Below, piece after piece: positions 8,371 to 16,757 of a stretch of 53,995 nt of DNA; position 1 is the first letter of the stretch, and every line of letters begins with the position of its first letter. The position numbers and the translations under genes were made by a program. Below the pieces are notes generated by a model. That model saw only the letters and a program-made list of their open reading frames with translations. It had not been told where the DNA came from and ran no database searches. The stretch comes from Paenibacillus typhae (lineage in GTDB: Bacteria; Bacillota; Bacilli; Paenibacillales; Paenibacillaceae): NCBI RefSeq assembly GCF_900099765.1, contig NZ_FNDX01000041.1, positions 1-53,995 on the forward strand, given 5' to 3'.

Positions 8371-8461
8371 GTAGAAACGGCTACGCCGTCCTAAACAGGA
8401 CGGTATCCGTTTCTGCGAGAAAGATAAGGATAAAGGATTGCGTGAAATATATACTTTCTTA
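8371..8461 (+). repeat. Hairpin-plus-tail repeat, copy B1
   Basis: A cruciform-like hairpin (8371-8416) has outer arms GTAGAAACGG / CCGTTTCTGC and inner arms GCCGTCCT / AGGACGG. A 45-nt A/T-rich tail follows (8417-8461), ending TATACTTTCTTA. The same structure with a tail of identical length occurs at 26928-27020. Orientation is arbitrary. It sits between the obg terminator and the next gene. Confidence 0.9.
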
Positions 8462-8466
8462 GTCTT

Positions 8467-8520
8467 TAAAAAAAAACGCCGGCAGTGCTCTCCACTAGGA
8501 GAAGGCACCGCCGGCGTTCT
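8467..8520 (-). terminator. Rho-independent terminator after obg
   Basis: Minus strand: stem AACGCCGGCGGTGC / GCACTGCCGGCGTT with extra pairs (CTCC / GGAG) inside, then T9. It is about 30 nt beyond the obg stop. Confidence 0.92.
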
Positions 8521-8551
8521 ATAACTGCCTGCCCGCGGGCAGAAGCATTTT

Positions 8552-9862
8552 TTAGTAGTAGCTGCTGTTCTCAACAAATTCGAATTCGAAATCGCCGATG
8601 CGGACGATCGTCCCTTCCACAGCTCCGCGCTTACGCAGCTCGGCATCGACTCCCATATGACGCAGCGTACGGGCCAGCTTCAGAATCGCATCATGCGTGC
8701 TCAGCTGCATGCGTTTGAGCATCTTCTCAATACGCGGACTGCTGACGACGAAGGCCTCGTTATCACGTGTAATAGTAAAGCTGTCATCCGCTTCGGCTTC
8801 CAGCTTATACACCTTGCGTTCAACTGTTTCAGCAACCTCTTCGACCACCGGAGCAACTGGAATGCTGTCCAGAAGATCAGCTGCACGGTAGAGCAGCTCC
8901 TGAATCCCCTGGCGGGTCAGCGAGGAGATCGGCATAATTTCGAGGTCAGGACGAATTTCAGCAATCCGTTCCCGGAAGGCAATCAGATTCTCCTCCGATT
9001 CCGGCATATCCATCTTGTTCGCCGCCACGATCTGCGGACGGTCGAGCAGATTGGCATTATACTGCTTCAGCTCATCGTTGATCAGCACCCAGTCCTCGAA
9101 CGGATCACGCCCTTCGGAGCCGGACATATCCACTACATGAATGATGATCCGCGTACGCTCAACATGGCGCAGGAACTCATGTCCAAGGCCTACACCCTCG
9201 CTGGCTCCCTCAATCAGGCCCGGCAGATCCGCCATAACGAAGCTGCGGCCGTCACCTGCTGCAACCACACCCAGGTTCGGGGTAATCGTAGTAAAGTGAT
9301 ACGCACCAATCTTTGGCTGCGCAGCAGAGACTACCGACAGCAGAGTGGACTTGCCTACACTTGGAAAGCCTACCAGGCCCACATCCGCCATAACCTTCAG
9401 TTCCATTACAATATAACGTTCCTGGCCTTCTTCCCCGTTCTCGGCAAGCTCAGGCGCTGGATTATTTGCAGTGGCAAACCGGATATTCCCGCGTCCGCCC
9501 CGTCCGCCCTTCGCTACAACCACCTGCTGTCCATGACGGGTCATGTCGGCAATGACTTCCTGGGTATCATCATCAATCAGTATCGTTCCCGGAGGGATTC
9601 TTACGATCATATGCTCGGCATTTGCCCCGTGCTGGCTCTTGTTACGGCCCTTAACTCCGCGGTCAGCTTTAAAATGGCGCTGATAACGGAAATCCATCAG
9701 TGTCCGCAGCCCTTCATCCACACGGAAAATCACATCGCCGCCGCGGCCGCCGTCACCGCCGGCCGGCCCGCCTTCCGGCACGTACTTCTCACGGCGGAAG
9801 GCCACGAGACCGTCGCCGCCGTCGCCACCTTTAACATAAATCTTAGCCTTATCTACGAACAT
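8552..9862 (-). CDS. obg: Obg GTPase (CgtA), ribosome assembly
   Basis: 436 residues. Order of domains: glycine-rich Obg fold (1-158), G domain (159-330) with P-loop GFPSVGKST, switch PNLGVV, DLPGLIEGA and NKMD, and a C-terminal OCT domain (about 355-436). It binds the 50S subunit and, in Bacillus, is needed for sporulation and stress responses. GGAAGGTGAA precedes the ATG at 9862. It begins 16 nt after spo0B, the same pairing as in B. subtilis, and is closed by a strong terminator. Confidence 0.97.
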   Translation of the reverse strand: MFVDKAKIYVKGGDGGDGLVAFRREKYVPEGGPAGGDGGRGGDVIFRVDEGLRTLMDFRYQRHFKADRGVKGRNKSQHGANAEHMIVRIPPGTILIDDDTQEVIADMTRHGQQVVVAKGGRGGRGNIRFATANNPAPELAENGEEGQERYIVMELKVMADVGLVGFPSVGKSTLLSVVSAAQPKIGAYHFTTITPNLGVVAAGDGRSFVMADLPGLIEGASEGVGLGHEFLRHVERTRIIIHVVDMSGSEGRDPFEDWVLINDELKQYNANLLDRPQIVAANKMDMPESEENLIAFRERIAEIRPDLEIMPISSLTRQGIQELLYRAADLLDSIPVAPVVEEVAETVERKVYKLEAEADDSFTITRDNEAFVVSSPRIEKMLKRMQLSTHDAILKLARTLRHMGVDAELRKRGAVEGTIVRIGDFEFEFVENSSYY

Positions 9863-9877
9863 GAATTTTCACCTTCC

Positions 9878-10618
9878 TTACATTTCCAGCGGCATCCGCA
9901 GCTCTACGTAAGCCTCGCTTGGCCTCCACTGCTCCGCCTTCATGATTTTGCCTTGCACTATATTATAAATTTGCTCCTGCAGCAGCTCAGGGTTACCATG
10001 CTCACCCTTGCCTTCGAATGAGATAAGAATATCTCCCTTGTCTTGTGTAAAGCTGAGGCGGAGTATCCGCGTATCGCCCTGGGACGTAAGCCCGCTGTAC
10101 TGGTAAGCCCTTACCGTCTGCATCACCACAGATGTCAGCTCCTCACCCTGGCCGGGAGTCAGCTTGTCCTCCAGCTGTAAGCCTTCCTCCACCTGTACTT
10201 CCAGCTCCAGATTGCTGCTGAAGGTGCGGAACGACTGCAGATAGAATACCAGTGACGGAATGCCAAGCTTGGCGATCCGGCTGTCGAGTGCGATTCGTTC
10301 CTTTATTCTTTCCACACATTGTACGGATTTATCAGGCTTGTTCAGCTGAATATATCCATACAGCACTTGCAGATCATTCATCCAGTCATGACGATGATGA
10401 TTCAGTGTCCGGTTCGCCGCCTGCTGCAGAGTCTTCTCCTGTATACGCAGTTCCTCTTCAAAATGACGCCGGTTGTAAAAAAAGCTGAAAGCAAGCACTG
10501 CAGCTACCCATACTGCGAGCAGCAGGCATGTGAAAAGGGTGGTGTGCCAATACAGAAGGCCCAAAGGAAGCGTTACGGATAACATGACTGCCCAGACAAT
10601 ACCTTTCCAGGATTTCAT
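9878..10618 (-). CDS. spo0B: Spo0B-like sporulation phosphotransferase, membrane anchored
   Basis: 246 residues from ATG at 10618, which has GGGGAG five nt upstream; the frame is open nine codons further. The conserved phosphoacceptor helix is LNHHRHDWMNDLQVLYGYI (about 70-90), matching the RHDWxNxLQ pattern of Spo0B, which relays phosphate from Spo0F to Spo0A. Two hydrophobic helices at about 5-45 place it in the membrane; B. subtilis Spo0B has no such segment. The C-terminal part is a degenerate kinase-like fold. Position directly before obg supports the call. Confidence 0.85.
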   Translation of the reverse strand: MKSWKGIVWAVMLSVTLPLGLLYWHTTLFTCLLLAVWVAAVLAFSFFYNRRHFEEELRIQEKTLQQAANRTLNHHRHDWMNDLQVLYGYIQLNKPDKSVQCVERIKERIALDSRIAKLGIPSLVFYLQSFRTFSSNLELEVQVEEGLQLEDKLTPGQGEELTSVVMQTVRAYQYSGLTSQGDTRILRLSFTQDKGDILISFEGKGEHGNPELLQEQIYNIVQGKIMKAEQWRPSEAYVELRMPLEM

Positions 10619-10697
10619 TCTTTCTCCCCGTCCCTCAGTTCGCAAAATTCATGCCAAATTTAGTCTAGCCAGCCCTAAGGCGCTTTTACCATTTTCC

Positions 10698-10703
10698 AGT
10701 ATA
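10698..10703 (-). promoter_or_regulatory. Candidate extended -10 promoter before spo0B
   Basis: Minus strand: TGTTATACT, an extended -10 with TATACT at 10698-10703. The -35 region is poor (GTGATT at 17 bp). A promoter is expected here because a strong terminator separates spo0B from rpmA. Confidence 0.4.
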
Positions 10704-10776
10704 ACACACGCATCCGGTGCAATCACCAGCATTCAGACAGTTTCAGGGATCCCCCTGATCCGCCGTCTCACTTATC

Positions 10777-10807
10777 AAAAAAACCCCCGGCACTCATGCC
10801 GGAGGCT
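10777..10807 (-). terminator. Rho-independent terminator after rpmA
   Basis: Minus strand: CCTCCGGCA TGAG TGCCGGGGG followed by T7. It lies about 27 nt beyond the rpmA stop and separates the rplU operon from spo0B-obg. Confidence 0.93.
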
Positions 10808-10833
10808 TCTCATGCAAATATGGTTCGGAAAGC

Positions 10834-11145
10834 TTACGCTTCCACTGCCGCTGCTACCGGAGCGACATCAACCGGGTACACGCTCACTTTTTTGCGATCG
10901 CGTCCCCAACGTTCGAACTTCACTACGCCATCAACCAGAGCGAACAGCGTATCATCTTTACCGATGCCTACGTTAGTGCCCGGGTGAATCTTGGTTCCGC
11001 GTTGACGAACCAGAATGTTACCGCCGGTAACCGCCTGACCGTCAGCACGTTTCACGCCAAGACGCTTGGAGTGGGAGTCACGTCCGTTCTTTGTGGAACC
11101 TACCCCTTTTTTGGATGCGAATAACTGAAGATCCAATTTCAACAT
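10834..11145 (-). CDS. rpmA: Ribosomal protein bL27 (precursor)
   Basis: 103 residues. The N-terminus MLKLDLQLFASKKGVGSTKN carries the Firmicute-specific extension that is cut after LQLFA by the Prp protease, whose gene is next door. The extension must be removed because mature L27 reaches the peptidyl transferase centre. ATG at 11145 has AGGAGG nine nt upstream; the in-frame TTG at 11154 overlaps that site and is rejected. Third gene of rplU-prp-rpmA. Confidence 0.97.
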   Translation of the reverse strand: MLKLDLQLFASKKGVGSTKNGRDSHSKRLGVKRADGQAVTGGNILVRQRGTKIHPGTNVGIGKDDTLFALVDGVVKFERWGRDRKKVSVYPVDVAPVAAAVEA

Positions 11146-11163
11146 GTTGGTCAACCTCCTTCT

Positions 11164-11499
11164 TTAAATGATAACTTGCTGTATCTTAATATACTTCCCG
11201 TATGATTCTGCGATATCACTGAGCATTAAGACCATGGATTCCAGCAGCAGTTGAACTTTCGCGGAAGTTTCAGCATCTTCAACAGAACCCAGGGTTCCGC
11301 TTAAAAAGCCGTTCTTCATGGACGTATCCATAGAAATTCCGGTCAGGCTCTCAATTGAGTTCACCGTACCCACTGTAATAGCAGATACTCCGGCGCATAC
11401 AATATCTTCACCGCGTCTGGCATAACCCGCATGCCCTTCCACCTCAAAACCGATAACAGCACCCATGTCAGAAGCCCGTGTAATCCGCACGTTAATCAT
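11164..11499 (-). CDS. prp: Ribosomal-processing cysteine protease Prp
   Basis: 111 residues, formerly YsxB. The likely catalytic pair is H23 (in GHAGYA) and C35 (in DIVCAGVS). It removes the N-terminal extension of L27 in Firmicutes, and a matching LQLFA site is present in the adjacent rpmA. It sits between rplU and rpmA with 12- and 18-nt gaps, the arrangement found across Firmicutes. Confidence 0.95.
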   Translation of the reverse strand: MINVRITRASDMGAVIGFEVEGHAGYARRGEDIVCAGVSAITVGTVNSIESLTGISMDTSMKNGFLSGTLGSVEDAETSAKVQLLLESMVLMLSDIAESYGKYIKIQQVII

Positions 11500-11511
11500 T
11501 AACGCACCTTC

Positions 11512-11823
11512 TTACGCCTGAATCTTCTCGATAGTTACTTTAGTGTACGGTTGACGATGGCCTTGTTTCTTGTGGTAGTTCTTCTTCGGTTTGTATTTGT
11601 AAACTACAACCTTCTGACCCTTACCGTGTTTCTCGACCTTAGCTGTTACAGACGCGCCGCTTACGAGCGGAGTTCCTGCAGTCAGACCGCCTTCGTTGGA
11701 AACAGCCAATACACGGTCAAACGTTACGCTTGCGCCGTCTTCAGCTTCCAGCTTCTCGATGAACAGAACATCGCCCTCTTGGACTCTGTATTGTTTACCG
11801 CCAGTTTCGATAATTGCATACAT
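11512..11823 (-). CDS. rplU: Ribosomal protein bL21
   Basis: 103 residues beginning MYAIIETGGKQYRVQEGD, with the basic C-terminal YKPKKNYHKKQGHRQPYT typical of L21. GAGGTG precedes the ATG at 11823. First gene of the rplU-prp-rpmA operon, behind a structured leader. Confidence 0.98.
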   Translation of the reverse strand: MYAIIETGGKQYRVQEGDVLFIEKLEAEDGASVTFDRVLAVSNEGGLTAGTPLVSGASVTAKVEKHGKGQKVVVYKYKPKKNYHKKQGHRQPYTKVTIEKIQA

Positions 11824-11945
11824 TGTACTTGCACCTCCTCATGTCTCAGACTCGCCTAGTCTAGGTGGCAGATTCCCGGAGGAACCGCGCTTATGTACCC
11901 GATCGGAGCGGTTACAGCATGTGCAGGAATAAGATAACCAAACAC
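11824..11945 (-). promoter_or_regulatory. L21-type ribosomal protein leader
   Basis: The roughly 120-nt 5' UTR of rplU reads, on the minus strand, AACCGCTCCGATCGGGTACA and then TAAGCGCGGTTCCTCCGG. AACCGC and GCGGTT pair, and further short arms (CTAGACTAGG) lie close to the ribosome site. Its place and GC-rich folding fit the L21 leader described upstream of rplU in Bacillales, thought to mediate autogenous control. A covariance search would confirm it. Confidence 0.65.
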
Positions 11946-11955
11946 ATACTTGAAG

Positions 11956-11984
11956 ATATTATCATACTTATTTAACAGAGTCAA
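11956..11984 (-). promoter_or_regulatory. Sigma-A promoter for rplU-prp-rpmA
   Basis: Minus strand: -35 TTGACT (11979-11984), 17-bp spacer, extended -10 TGATAATAT with TAATAT at 11956-11961. Near-consensus and about 130 bp before rplU. Confidence 0.88.
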
Positions 11985-12004
11985 TAATACCAGCTGAATT
12001 TCCT

Positions 12005-13246
12005 TTATTCCAGCCAGGCGCCAACCTTGCCTGTCCCGCCGCAGCACTGGCAGATAACGGGCGCAAAGCCTGCTGCATCGTGCCTCGCCTTTTTGCGGGT
12101 CATTTCCAGCAGGCCAAGATGCGTCCAGCCCAGAATATGCGTTTTGGTACGGTCATTACAGATCACCCGTTCCAGCCGTTCCAGCACCTGTCGCCGGTGC
12201 TCATCCAGTTCCATATCAATAAAGTCAACGATGATGATGCCCCCGGTGTCACGCAGCCGGATCAGCCGGCCGATTTCCTCTGCCGCAAGCAGATTTGTCT
12301 GCGTCACAGTCTCTTCCAGTGTTGAGCCGCCTGTGTACTGTGCTGTATTAACATCAATAACCGTCAGCGCTTCGGTTTCATCCCAGATCAGCGTGCCTCC
12401 GCCTTCGAGGATGATTTTGCGGCTGAAGCTCTTCAGCAGCTGCTCCTGAACGCCGTACGCAGTGAAGATCGACTCCTGCCCGCGGTAGAGGCCGACCGGC
12501 TTATGCCCGTCAGGGGCCATATCTGCGAGAAAAGCCTCCGCTTCCCGCACGGCCTTGGGCGAGTCAATCATCAGCTCATCCCGCTGCGGGTTAAAGGCAT
12601 CGCGGATGAACCTTTGCACAATGCTGAGATCCGAGTGCAAAAGGGCAGGTGCACTTGCTTCTTCAGCCCGGCGGACAATCATCTCCCACTGCGCGCGCAG
12701 AAAAGACAGATCTCCCTCGACCGCATCCGCCTGCTCATCCTCGGATACGGTACGCATGATCAGGCCCTCTTCCCGCCGCCGCAGCCGCTCGCCGATTGCT
12801 TTCAGCCGGTTGCGCTCTGATTCGCGGCTGATTTTTTTGGATACTCCGACATATTCGGCAAAGGGCATGTACACCATCCAGCGTCCCGGCAGTGTATAAT
12901 GGGTGGTTACCCTGGCCCCCTTGCCCCCCCGCGGCTCTTTACGGACCTGGACGATGATCTCCTGGCCGGGCTGCAGCAGAGTATCAATAGAGGGCTTCAC
13001 CTGCGGCTGCTTCTCCAGGTGGGGATGGAGGACATCATCTACATATAGAAAGGCATTTTTCTTCTGTCCGATATCGACAAAAGCAGCCTGCATGCCTGGC
13101 AGAACATTCATAACCCGGCCCTTGTAATAACTGCCGACCAGCCCTTGCTGCTGATCGCGTTCAGCCGCATACTCCACGAGCCGCCCGTTTTCCAGAAGAG
13201 CCATCCGGGTAACATGCTGCGTGCAGTGAACGATCATTTGTTTCAT
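12005..13246 (-). CDS. rng: Ribonuclease G/E family protein
   Basis: 413 residues. An S1-like RNA-binding part (about 35-115, YKGRVMNVLPGMQAAFVDIG) is followed by the RNase E/G core. Metal-binding aspartates are visible in ALTVIDVNT and IIIVDFIDM, and a C-terminal CQCCGGTGKV resembles the zinc-link/CPxCxG motif. It would cleave single-stranded RNA in rRNA or mRNA processing. The family is absent from B. subtilis, which uses RNase Y, but occurs in Paenibacillus and other Firmicutes. GAGGTG lies 6 nt before ATG 13246. It follows spoIVFB by about 60 nt. Confidence 0.92.
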   Translation of the reverse strand: MKQMIVHCTQHVTRMALLENGRLVEYAAERDQQQGLVGSYYKGRVMNVLPGMQAAFVDIGQKKNAFLYVDDVLHPHLEKQPQVKPSIDTLLQPGQEIIVQVRKEPRGGKGARVTTHYTLPGRWMVYMPFAEYVGVSKKISRESERNRLKAIGERLRRREEGLIMRTVSEDEQADAVEGDLSFLRAQWEMIVRRAEEASAPALLHSDLSIVQRFIRDAFNPQRDELMIDSPKAVREAEAFLADMAPDGHKPVGLYRGQESIFTAYGVQEQLLKSFSRKIILEGGGTLIWDETEALTVIDVNTAQYTGGSTLEETVTQTNLLAAEEIGRLIRLRDTGGIIIVDFIDMELDEHRRQVLERLERVICNDRTKTHILGWTHLGLLEMTRKKARHDAAGFAPVICQCCGGTGKVGAWLE

Positions 13247-13308
13247 GGCTTCACCTCTGGTCTAGATCTTCATTCGTCGCCATCCGCTGTGCAGCGCTAA
13301 GCCATGCT

Positions 13309-14175
13309 CTACCTCCCGAAATAGGAAGCGATCAGGCGCTGCTCCGGTACAACGGCTACCACATTGTTATCCTCATTCATCACATAGATAAAATGATACT
13401 GGTTACGTTTAAATAGACGCAATATATCATCTAAAGGTTTCGCGTAAAAGGCAACAATCGGACGAGCCGTACTGCCGAGACTTAAATACCGCTCATAGGC
13501 AGCCTCCCTGTTCATCAGAAAAGCCAGAAAGCGGTAAGGCAGATTACGCTGGTCCGTAACATTGGAATAGAGCAAAAATGCTCCGATCATGAGCAGATTA
13601 AGCCGCAGTCCTGCCCCTGCTGTCAGGGGCAGCAGCGCATAACCAATGACAAGTCCGCTTGCTGCAATGCTCACTCTTCCGCTCCAGAGCAGGGTATAGT
13701 AATAAGGTACGAGTGTACTCAGCGCAGCTTGTACGATTTTGCCCCCGTCCAGCGGCAGTACCGGCAGCAGGTTGAACAGCGCAATTATAGCGTTGGCCTG
13801 GATAAAGTAGGCAAGAAAGGCGCTGCTGCCACCCCCAAGCTGCTGAAGCAGGAGTGCAATCAGAATCATGATCCCGTTCTGCAGCGGTCCGGCAATCGCA
13901 ATGGCAATCTCGCGGCCGGCATTCAGCCGTCCATGATCCTCAATGACAGCCACCCCGCCGAAGGGCAGCAGTTGGACAGACTTTACCGTAACCCCGTTCA
14001 GCAGAGCGGCACACACATGTCCCATTTCGTGAATAAATACGATCATAAATAACGTTAGCAGTTCCAGAAACTGTCCGGTGATAACTGAAAGAAGCATGAC
14101 CAGCACAAACAGCGGATGCAGCGACAGCTGGATTCCAAATATCCTAATCAAACGATACCACTTCAGCGGGATCAA
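13309..14175 (-). CDS. spoIVFB: SpoIVFB-like intramembrane metalloprotease
   Basis: Up to 288 residues. Site-2 protease family: HEMGH at 49-53 binds zinc, and NLLPVLPLDGG supplies the third ligand; several transmembrane helices surround them. The C-terminal 75 residues look like a single CBS-type domain (IVAFYAKPLDDILRLF). In B. subtilis it cleaves pro-sigma-K in the forespore outer membrane and is held inactive by SpoIVFA and BofA. The start is uncertain: TTG at 14175 overlaps spoIVFA by about 30 nt with no clear ribosome site, and TTG at 14151 is the alternative. Coupling to spoIVFA is likely. Confidence 0.9.
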   Translation of the reverse strand: MIPLKWYRLIRIFGIQLSLHPLFVLVMLLSVITGQFLELLTLFMIVFIHEMGHVCAALLNGVTVKSVQLLPFGGVAVIEDHGRLNAGREIAIAIAGPLQNGIMILIALLLQQLGGGSSAFLAYFIQANAIIALFNLLPVLPLDGGKIVQAALSTLVPYYYTLLWSGRVSIAASGLVIGYALLPLTAGAGLRLNLLMIGAFLLYSNVTDQRNLPYRFLAFLMNREAAYERYLSLGSTARPIVAFYAKPLDDILRLFKRNQYHFIYVMNEDNNVVAVVPEQRLIASYFGR

Positions 14176-14995
14176 TATAAGTCTTGTCTTTCATAACCGC
14201 GAAAAAAAGCAGAGGTGCCTCGCTCTCCGTCTCCTGCATCCAGCCGACGGTATCCCCGCTCTCCACCCAGTCATCCGCCGACAGTCTGGTTCCGCTTAAA
14301 TGCCCGTATTCCGCTGTCAGGCTGCCTGTGTGGCGGATAACGATCCGGATGCCTCCCTGCGCCTCTTTGGACACGGATAGAACCCGTCCCGTATCTACAC
14401 TTTTCACCGTGACATTGCCGCTTGAATCGGACTGAGGCATAATTTCAACACCGTACAAGGTGTCGGCGAAAGATCGCATAATGCTGCCCTCCAGCGGGGC
14501 ACTCAGGGTATGCGCGGTACTGACCTTTTCGGCCGGAACCTCATCCTCTCCAAAGATCGGAATAAACGATGGCGCACCGTTAAAATGCGTTTCGTACCAT
14601 ACCTGGGCAGCTGCAAAATCCATATCATTGCTCAGCGCATCTGTAATAAATGCCTGTGCTTTGACGGCCCAAGGCTCTCTTGCGAGGAAAATGCCCCATA
14701 CTGCCCCGAACACAAGTACACTCGCTACAGTTCTGCGGATAAGCCCGGCGGTGAAGCGCGGCCTGCCGCCGTCGCCCCCTTCGTCCATCCACCCTCTGCG
14801 GCTCTGCTTCCACAGGACCTCGGGGTCCGGCTCATAGCCGGGCTCCCTCCCGTCGCGCTGCCTGCCCCATTCTTTGAAGCTGGGCACATCCTCCTCCAGC
14901 GTATACAGCGGAAGCGGTGCGGCTTCCCGCTGATCATCCAGCAGACTGCGGATGCGCTCTTTGCGCCGTCCTTTGATCCCTGATCCCTGTTCCAT
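14144..14995 (-). CDS. spoIVFA: SpoIVFA-like regulator of SpoIVFB, M23-like domain
   Basis: 283 residues. A charged cytoplasmic N-terminus (1-85) is followed by one transmembrane helix (about 86-105, VASVLVFGAVWGIFLA), then a LytM/M23-like domain (about 165-280). That domain keeps IRHTGSLTAEYGHLSGT and SGDTVGWM, but an intact HxxxD zinc site is not apparent, so it is probably non-catalytic. In B. subtilis it tethers and inhibits SpoIVFB until SpoIVB cuts it. GGAGGG precedes ATG 14995. Confidence 0.88.
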   Translation of the reverse strand: MEQGSGIKGRRKERIRSLLDDQREAAPLPLYTLEEDVPSFKEWGRQRDGREPGYEPDPEVLWKQSRRGWMDEGGDGGRPRFTAGLIRRTVASVLVFGAVWGIFLAREPWAVKAQAFITDALSNDMDFAAAQVWYETHFNGAPSFIPIFGEDEVPAEKVSTAHTLSAPLEGSIMRSFADTLYGVEIMPQSDSSGNVTVKSVDTGRVLSVSKEAQGGIRIVIRHTGSLTAEYGHLSGTRLSADDWVESGDTVGWMQETESEAPLLFFAVMKDKTYIDPAEVVSFD

Positions 14996-15027
14996 ATTGA
15001 TCCCTCCGGCGGGCTTGTTTTATTGCT

Positions 15028-15057
15028 AGTTTATGAGAGCCCGGAGCCTGTTTAGAA
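15028..15057 (-). promoter_or_regulatory. Candidate sigma-E promoter for spoIVFA-spoIVFB
   Basis: Minus strand: CATAAACT (15028-15035) resembles the sigma-E -10 (CATACAnT), with TTCTAAAC (15050-15057) at 14 bp. The B. subtilis spoIVF operon is sigma-E controlled. The match is loose. Confidence 0.3.
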
Positions 15058-15152
15058 CAAGCCCTCCAAGGCAGCAATCACAATACCGGAAAAGGGAAGA
15101 CCGTTAGGATACATCTACGGGTACAAGGGGCCGCTGCGTCTCTTCACAACGC

Positions 15153-15185
15153 AAAAATCCCGCCGCAGTATGCCCTGCGACGGGG
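15153..15185 (-). terminator. Terminator after minD
   Basis: Minus strand: stem CCCGTCGCAG / CTGCGGCGGG (one G-T wobble), loop GGCATA, then ATTTTTG. It ends the DUF4321-maf-radC-mre-min transcript. Confidence 0.88.
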
Positions 15186-15217
15186 GTGTATGTCTTTGTA
15201 TGATTGCTGAATAAGGA

Positions 15218-16012
15218 TTAGCCCATGCCGAAAAATTTCTTAAACTTCTTGAAAGCGCCCATCTTCCGGTCCAGCTGCATCAGCGGCACGGCATCGCCGA
15301 GAATCCGACGGGCAATATTGCGGTAGGCAATGGCGGCGGACGAGTCTGGATTCATGACCGTAGGCTCACCGTTATTGGCCGCCTTAATGACCAGCTCATC
15401 GTCCGGAACGATTCCGATCAGGTCAATATTAAGCACCTGTAAAATATCTTCAATATCAAGCATGTCCCCGGATTTGACCAGTCCGGGACGGATGCGGTTA
15501 ACTACAAGCTTCGGTGACTCCACACTGGATTGCTCCAGCAGCCCGATGATCCGGTCCGCGTCTCTCACAGCCGCATGCTCCGGAGTTGTGACCACAATAG
15601 CTTTGTCGGCACCGGCTATAGCATTGCGGAACCCGTGCTCAATCCCGGCCGGACAATCGATCAGTACGTATTCGTACTCCTTTTTAAGCTCCAGAATGAT
15701 GTCCTTGACCTGCTCCGGAGTAACGGACGTCTTATCCTTTGTCTGGGCAGCCGGAAGCATGTACAGCTCATCAAAACGTTTGTCCTTGACCAGCGCCTGA
15801 TTCAGGCGGCAGCGCCCTTCCGCCACATCAACAAGATCATAAATGATCCGGTTTTCCAGTCCCATAACCACATCCAGATTCCGCAGTCCGATATCCGTAT
15901 CAACCAGACATACTTTTTTGCCCTGCAGTGCAAGCGCGGTTCCAATATTGGCCGTTGTGGTTGTTTTGCCCACACCGCCTTTGCCCGAGGTTACGACAAT
16001 CGCTTCTCCCAT
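15218..16012 (-). CDS. minD: Septum site-determining ATPase MinD
   Basis: 264 residues, deviant Walker A ATPase. P-loop KGGVGKTTT at 11-19, Walker-type VLIDCPAGIE, and a C-terminal amphipathic membrane-targeting helix GAFKKFKKFFGMG. It recruits MinC to the membrane to block FtsZ assembly at cell poles. It starts 6 nt after minC. In Bacillus it is positioned by DivIVA/MinJ rather than MinE, and no minE is seen here. Confidence 0.97.
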   Translation of the reverse strand: MGEAIVVTSGKGGVGKTTTTANIGTALALQGKKVCLVDTDIGLRNLDVVMGLENRIIYDLVDVAEGRCRLNQALVKDKRFDELYMLPAAQTKDKTSVTPEQVKDIILELKKEYEYVLIDCPAGIEHGFRNAIAGADKAIVVTTPEHAAVRDADRIIGLLEQSSVESPKLVVNRIRPGLVKSGDMLDIEDILQVLNIDLIGIVPDDELVIKAANNGEPTVMNPDSSAAIAYRNIARRILGDAVPLMQLDRKMGAFKKFKKFFGMG

Positions 16013-16017
16013 GGAGG

Positions 16018-16677
16018 CTACACCCCTTTAAACACATTTAAACCCTGACGTACTTTGACTATATTATGAATTTTATCGATTTGCATAGCACCACTGGACA
16101 AATAGGCAAATTCCATACTGCTCTCCCGGGCTCCCCATTCATCCGGAGGCCGGCTTATACAATCGGCAATCCGCAGCTGGGTCGGGGTTAATAAAGAAGC
16201 GGCGATTATCGCCTCCTGATTACCGTCCACACCGGCATGAGCGACGCCCCTGAGCGCTCCGAGAACATAAATATCACCTGTGCAGGTAACCGTCCCTCCC
16301 GGATTGACATCACCCAGATACAGCAGGTTACCAACATGATGAACCACCTGGCCGGAACGGATAATTCCGCTCATAATGAACAGGACGTCCTGATCGGCCT
16401 GGGCGGATTCAACAACCGCATCTATGGACCGGATCAGCAGGTTGCCTTGACCTTTCAGAATCTCCAGCACAGCTTCCTTATCTTCCTCAGTAACAGGACG
16501 GCTGCCCAGTTTAACGTCCACATGCACAATCGGTCCGGTTAGAATATTCTGATGGCTGTGCTCCAGCTTGTAACGCAGCTCGCTTAAGAGATCTTCAAAG
16601 GGACACTTGTCGTCTAGCAGGAATACCAGGCCGTCCTTGATGCCCTTAATCCTCACGTGCTTGGATTTTACTGTCAT
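16018..16677 (-). CDS. minC: Septum site-determining protein MinC
   Basis: 219 residues. The N-terminal FtsZ-interacting domain covers about 1-100 (VRIKGIKDGLVFLLDD). The C-terminal beta-helix that binds MinD covers about 105-215, with SGQVVHHVGNLLYLGDVNPGG. It inhibits FtsZ polymerisation away from mid-cell. GGGGGACAG lies just before the ATG. Gap to mreD is 80 nt. Confidence 0.96.
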   Translation of the reverse strand: MTVKSKHVRIKGIKDGLVFLLDDKCPFEDLLSELRYKLEHSHQNILTGPIVHVDVKLGSRPVTEEDKEAVLEILKGQGNLLIRSIDAVVESAQADQDVLFIMSGIIRSGQVVHHVGNLLYLGDVNPGGTVTCTGDIYVLGALRGVAHAGVDGNQEAIIAASLLTPTQLRIADCISRPPDEWGARESSMEFAYLSSGAMQIDKIHNIVKVRQGLNVFKGV

Positions 16678-16757
16678 ATGCCTGTCCCCCCATCCTCATT
16701 CATTCGTTCCGGATCAGGTAAATTCCTGCTTGGTCTCAAAGAAATTACGGCGCCCTG

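Noticed and set aside
8657..10021. 454-codon open frame opposite obg
   Set aside because: Antisense shadow of obg and the end of spo0B, with no ribosome site or recognisable motif.
11856..12047. 63-codon minus-strand frame across the rplU promoter and leader
   Set aside because: It spans a strong promoter and a structured leader, so it would not be transcribed as one unit.
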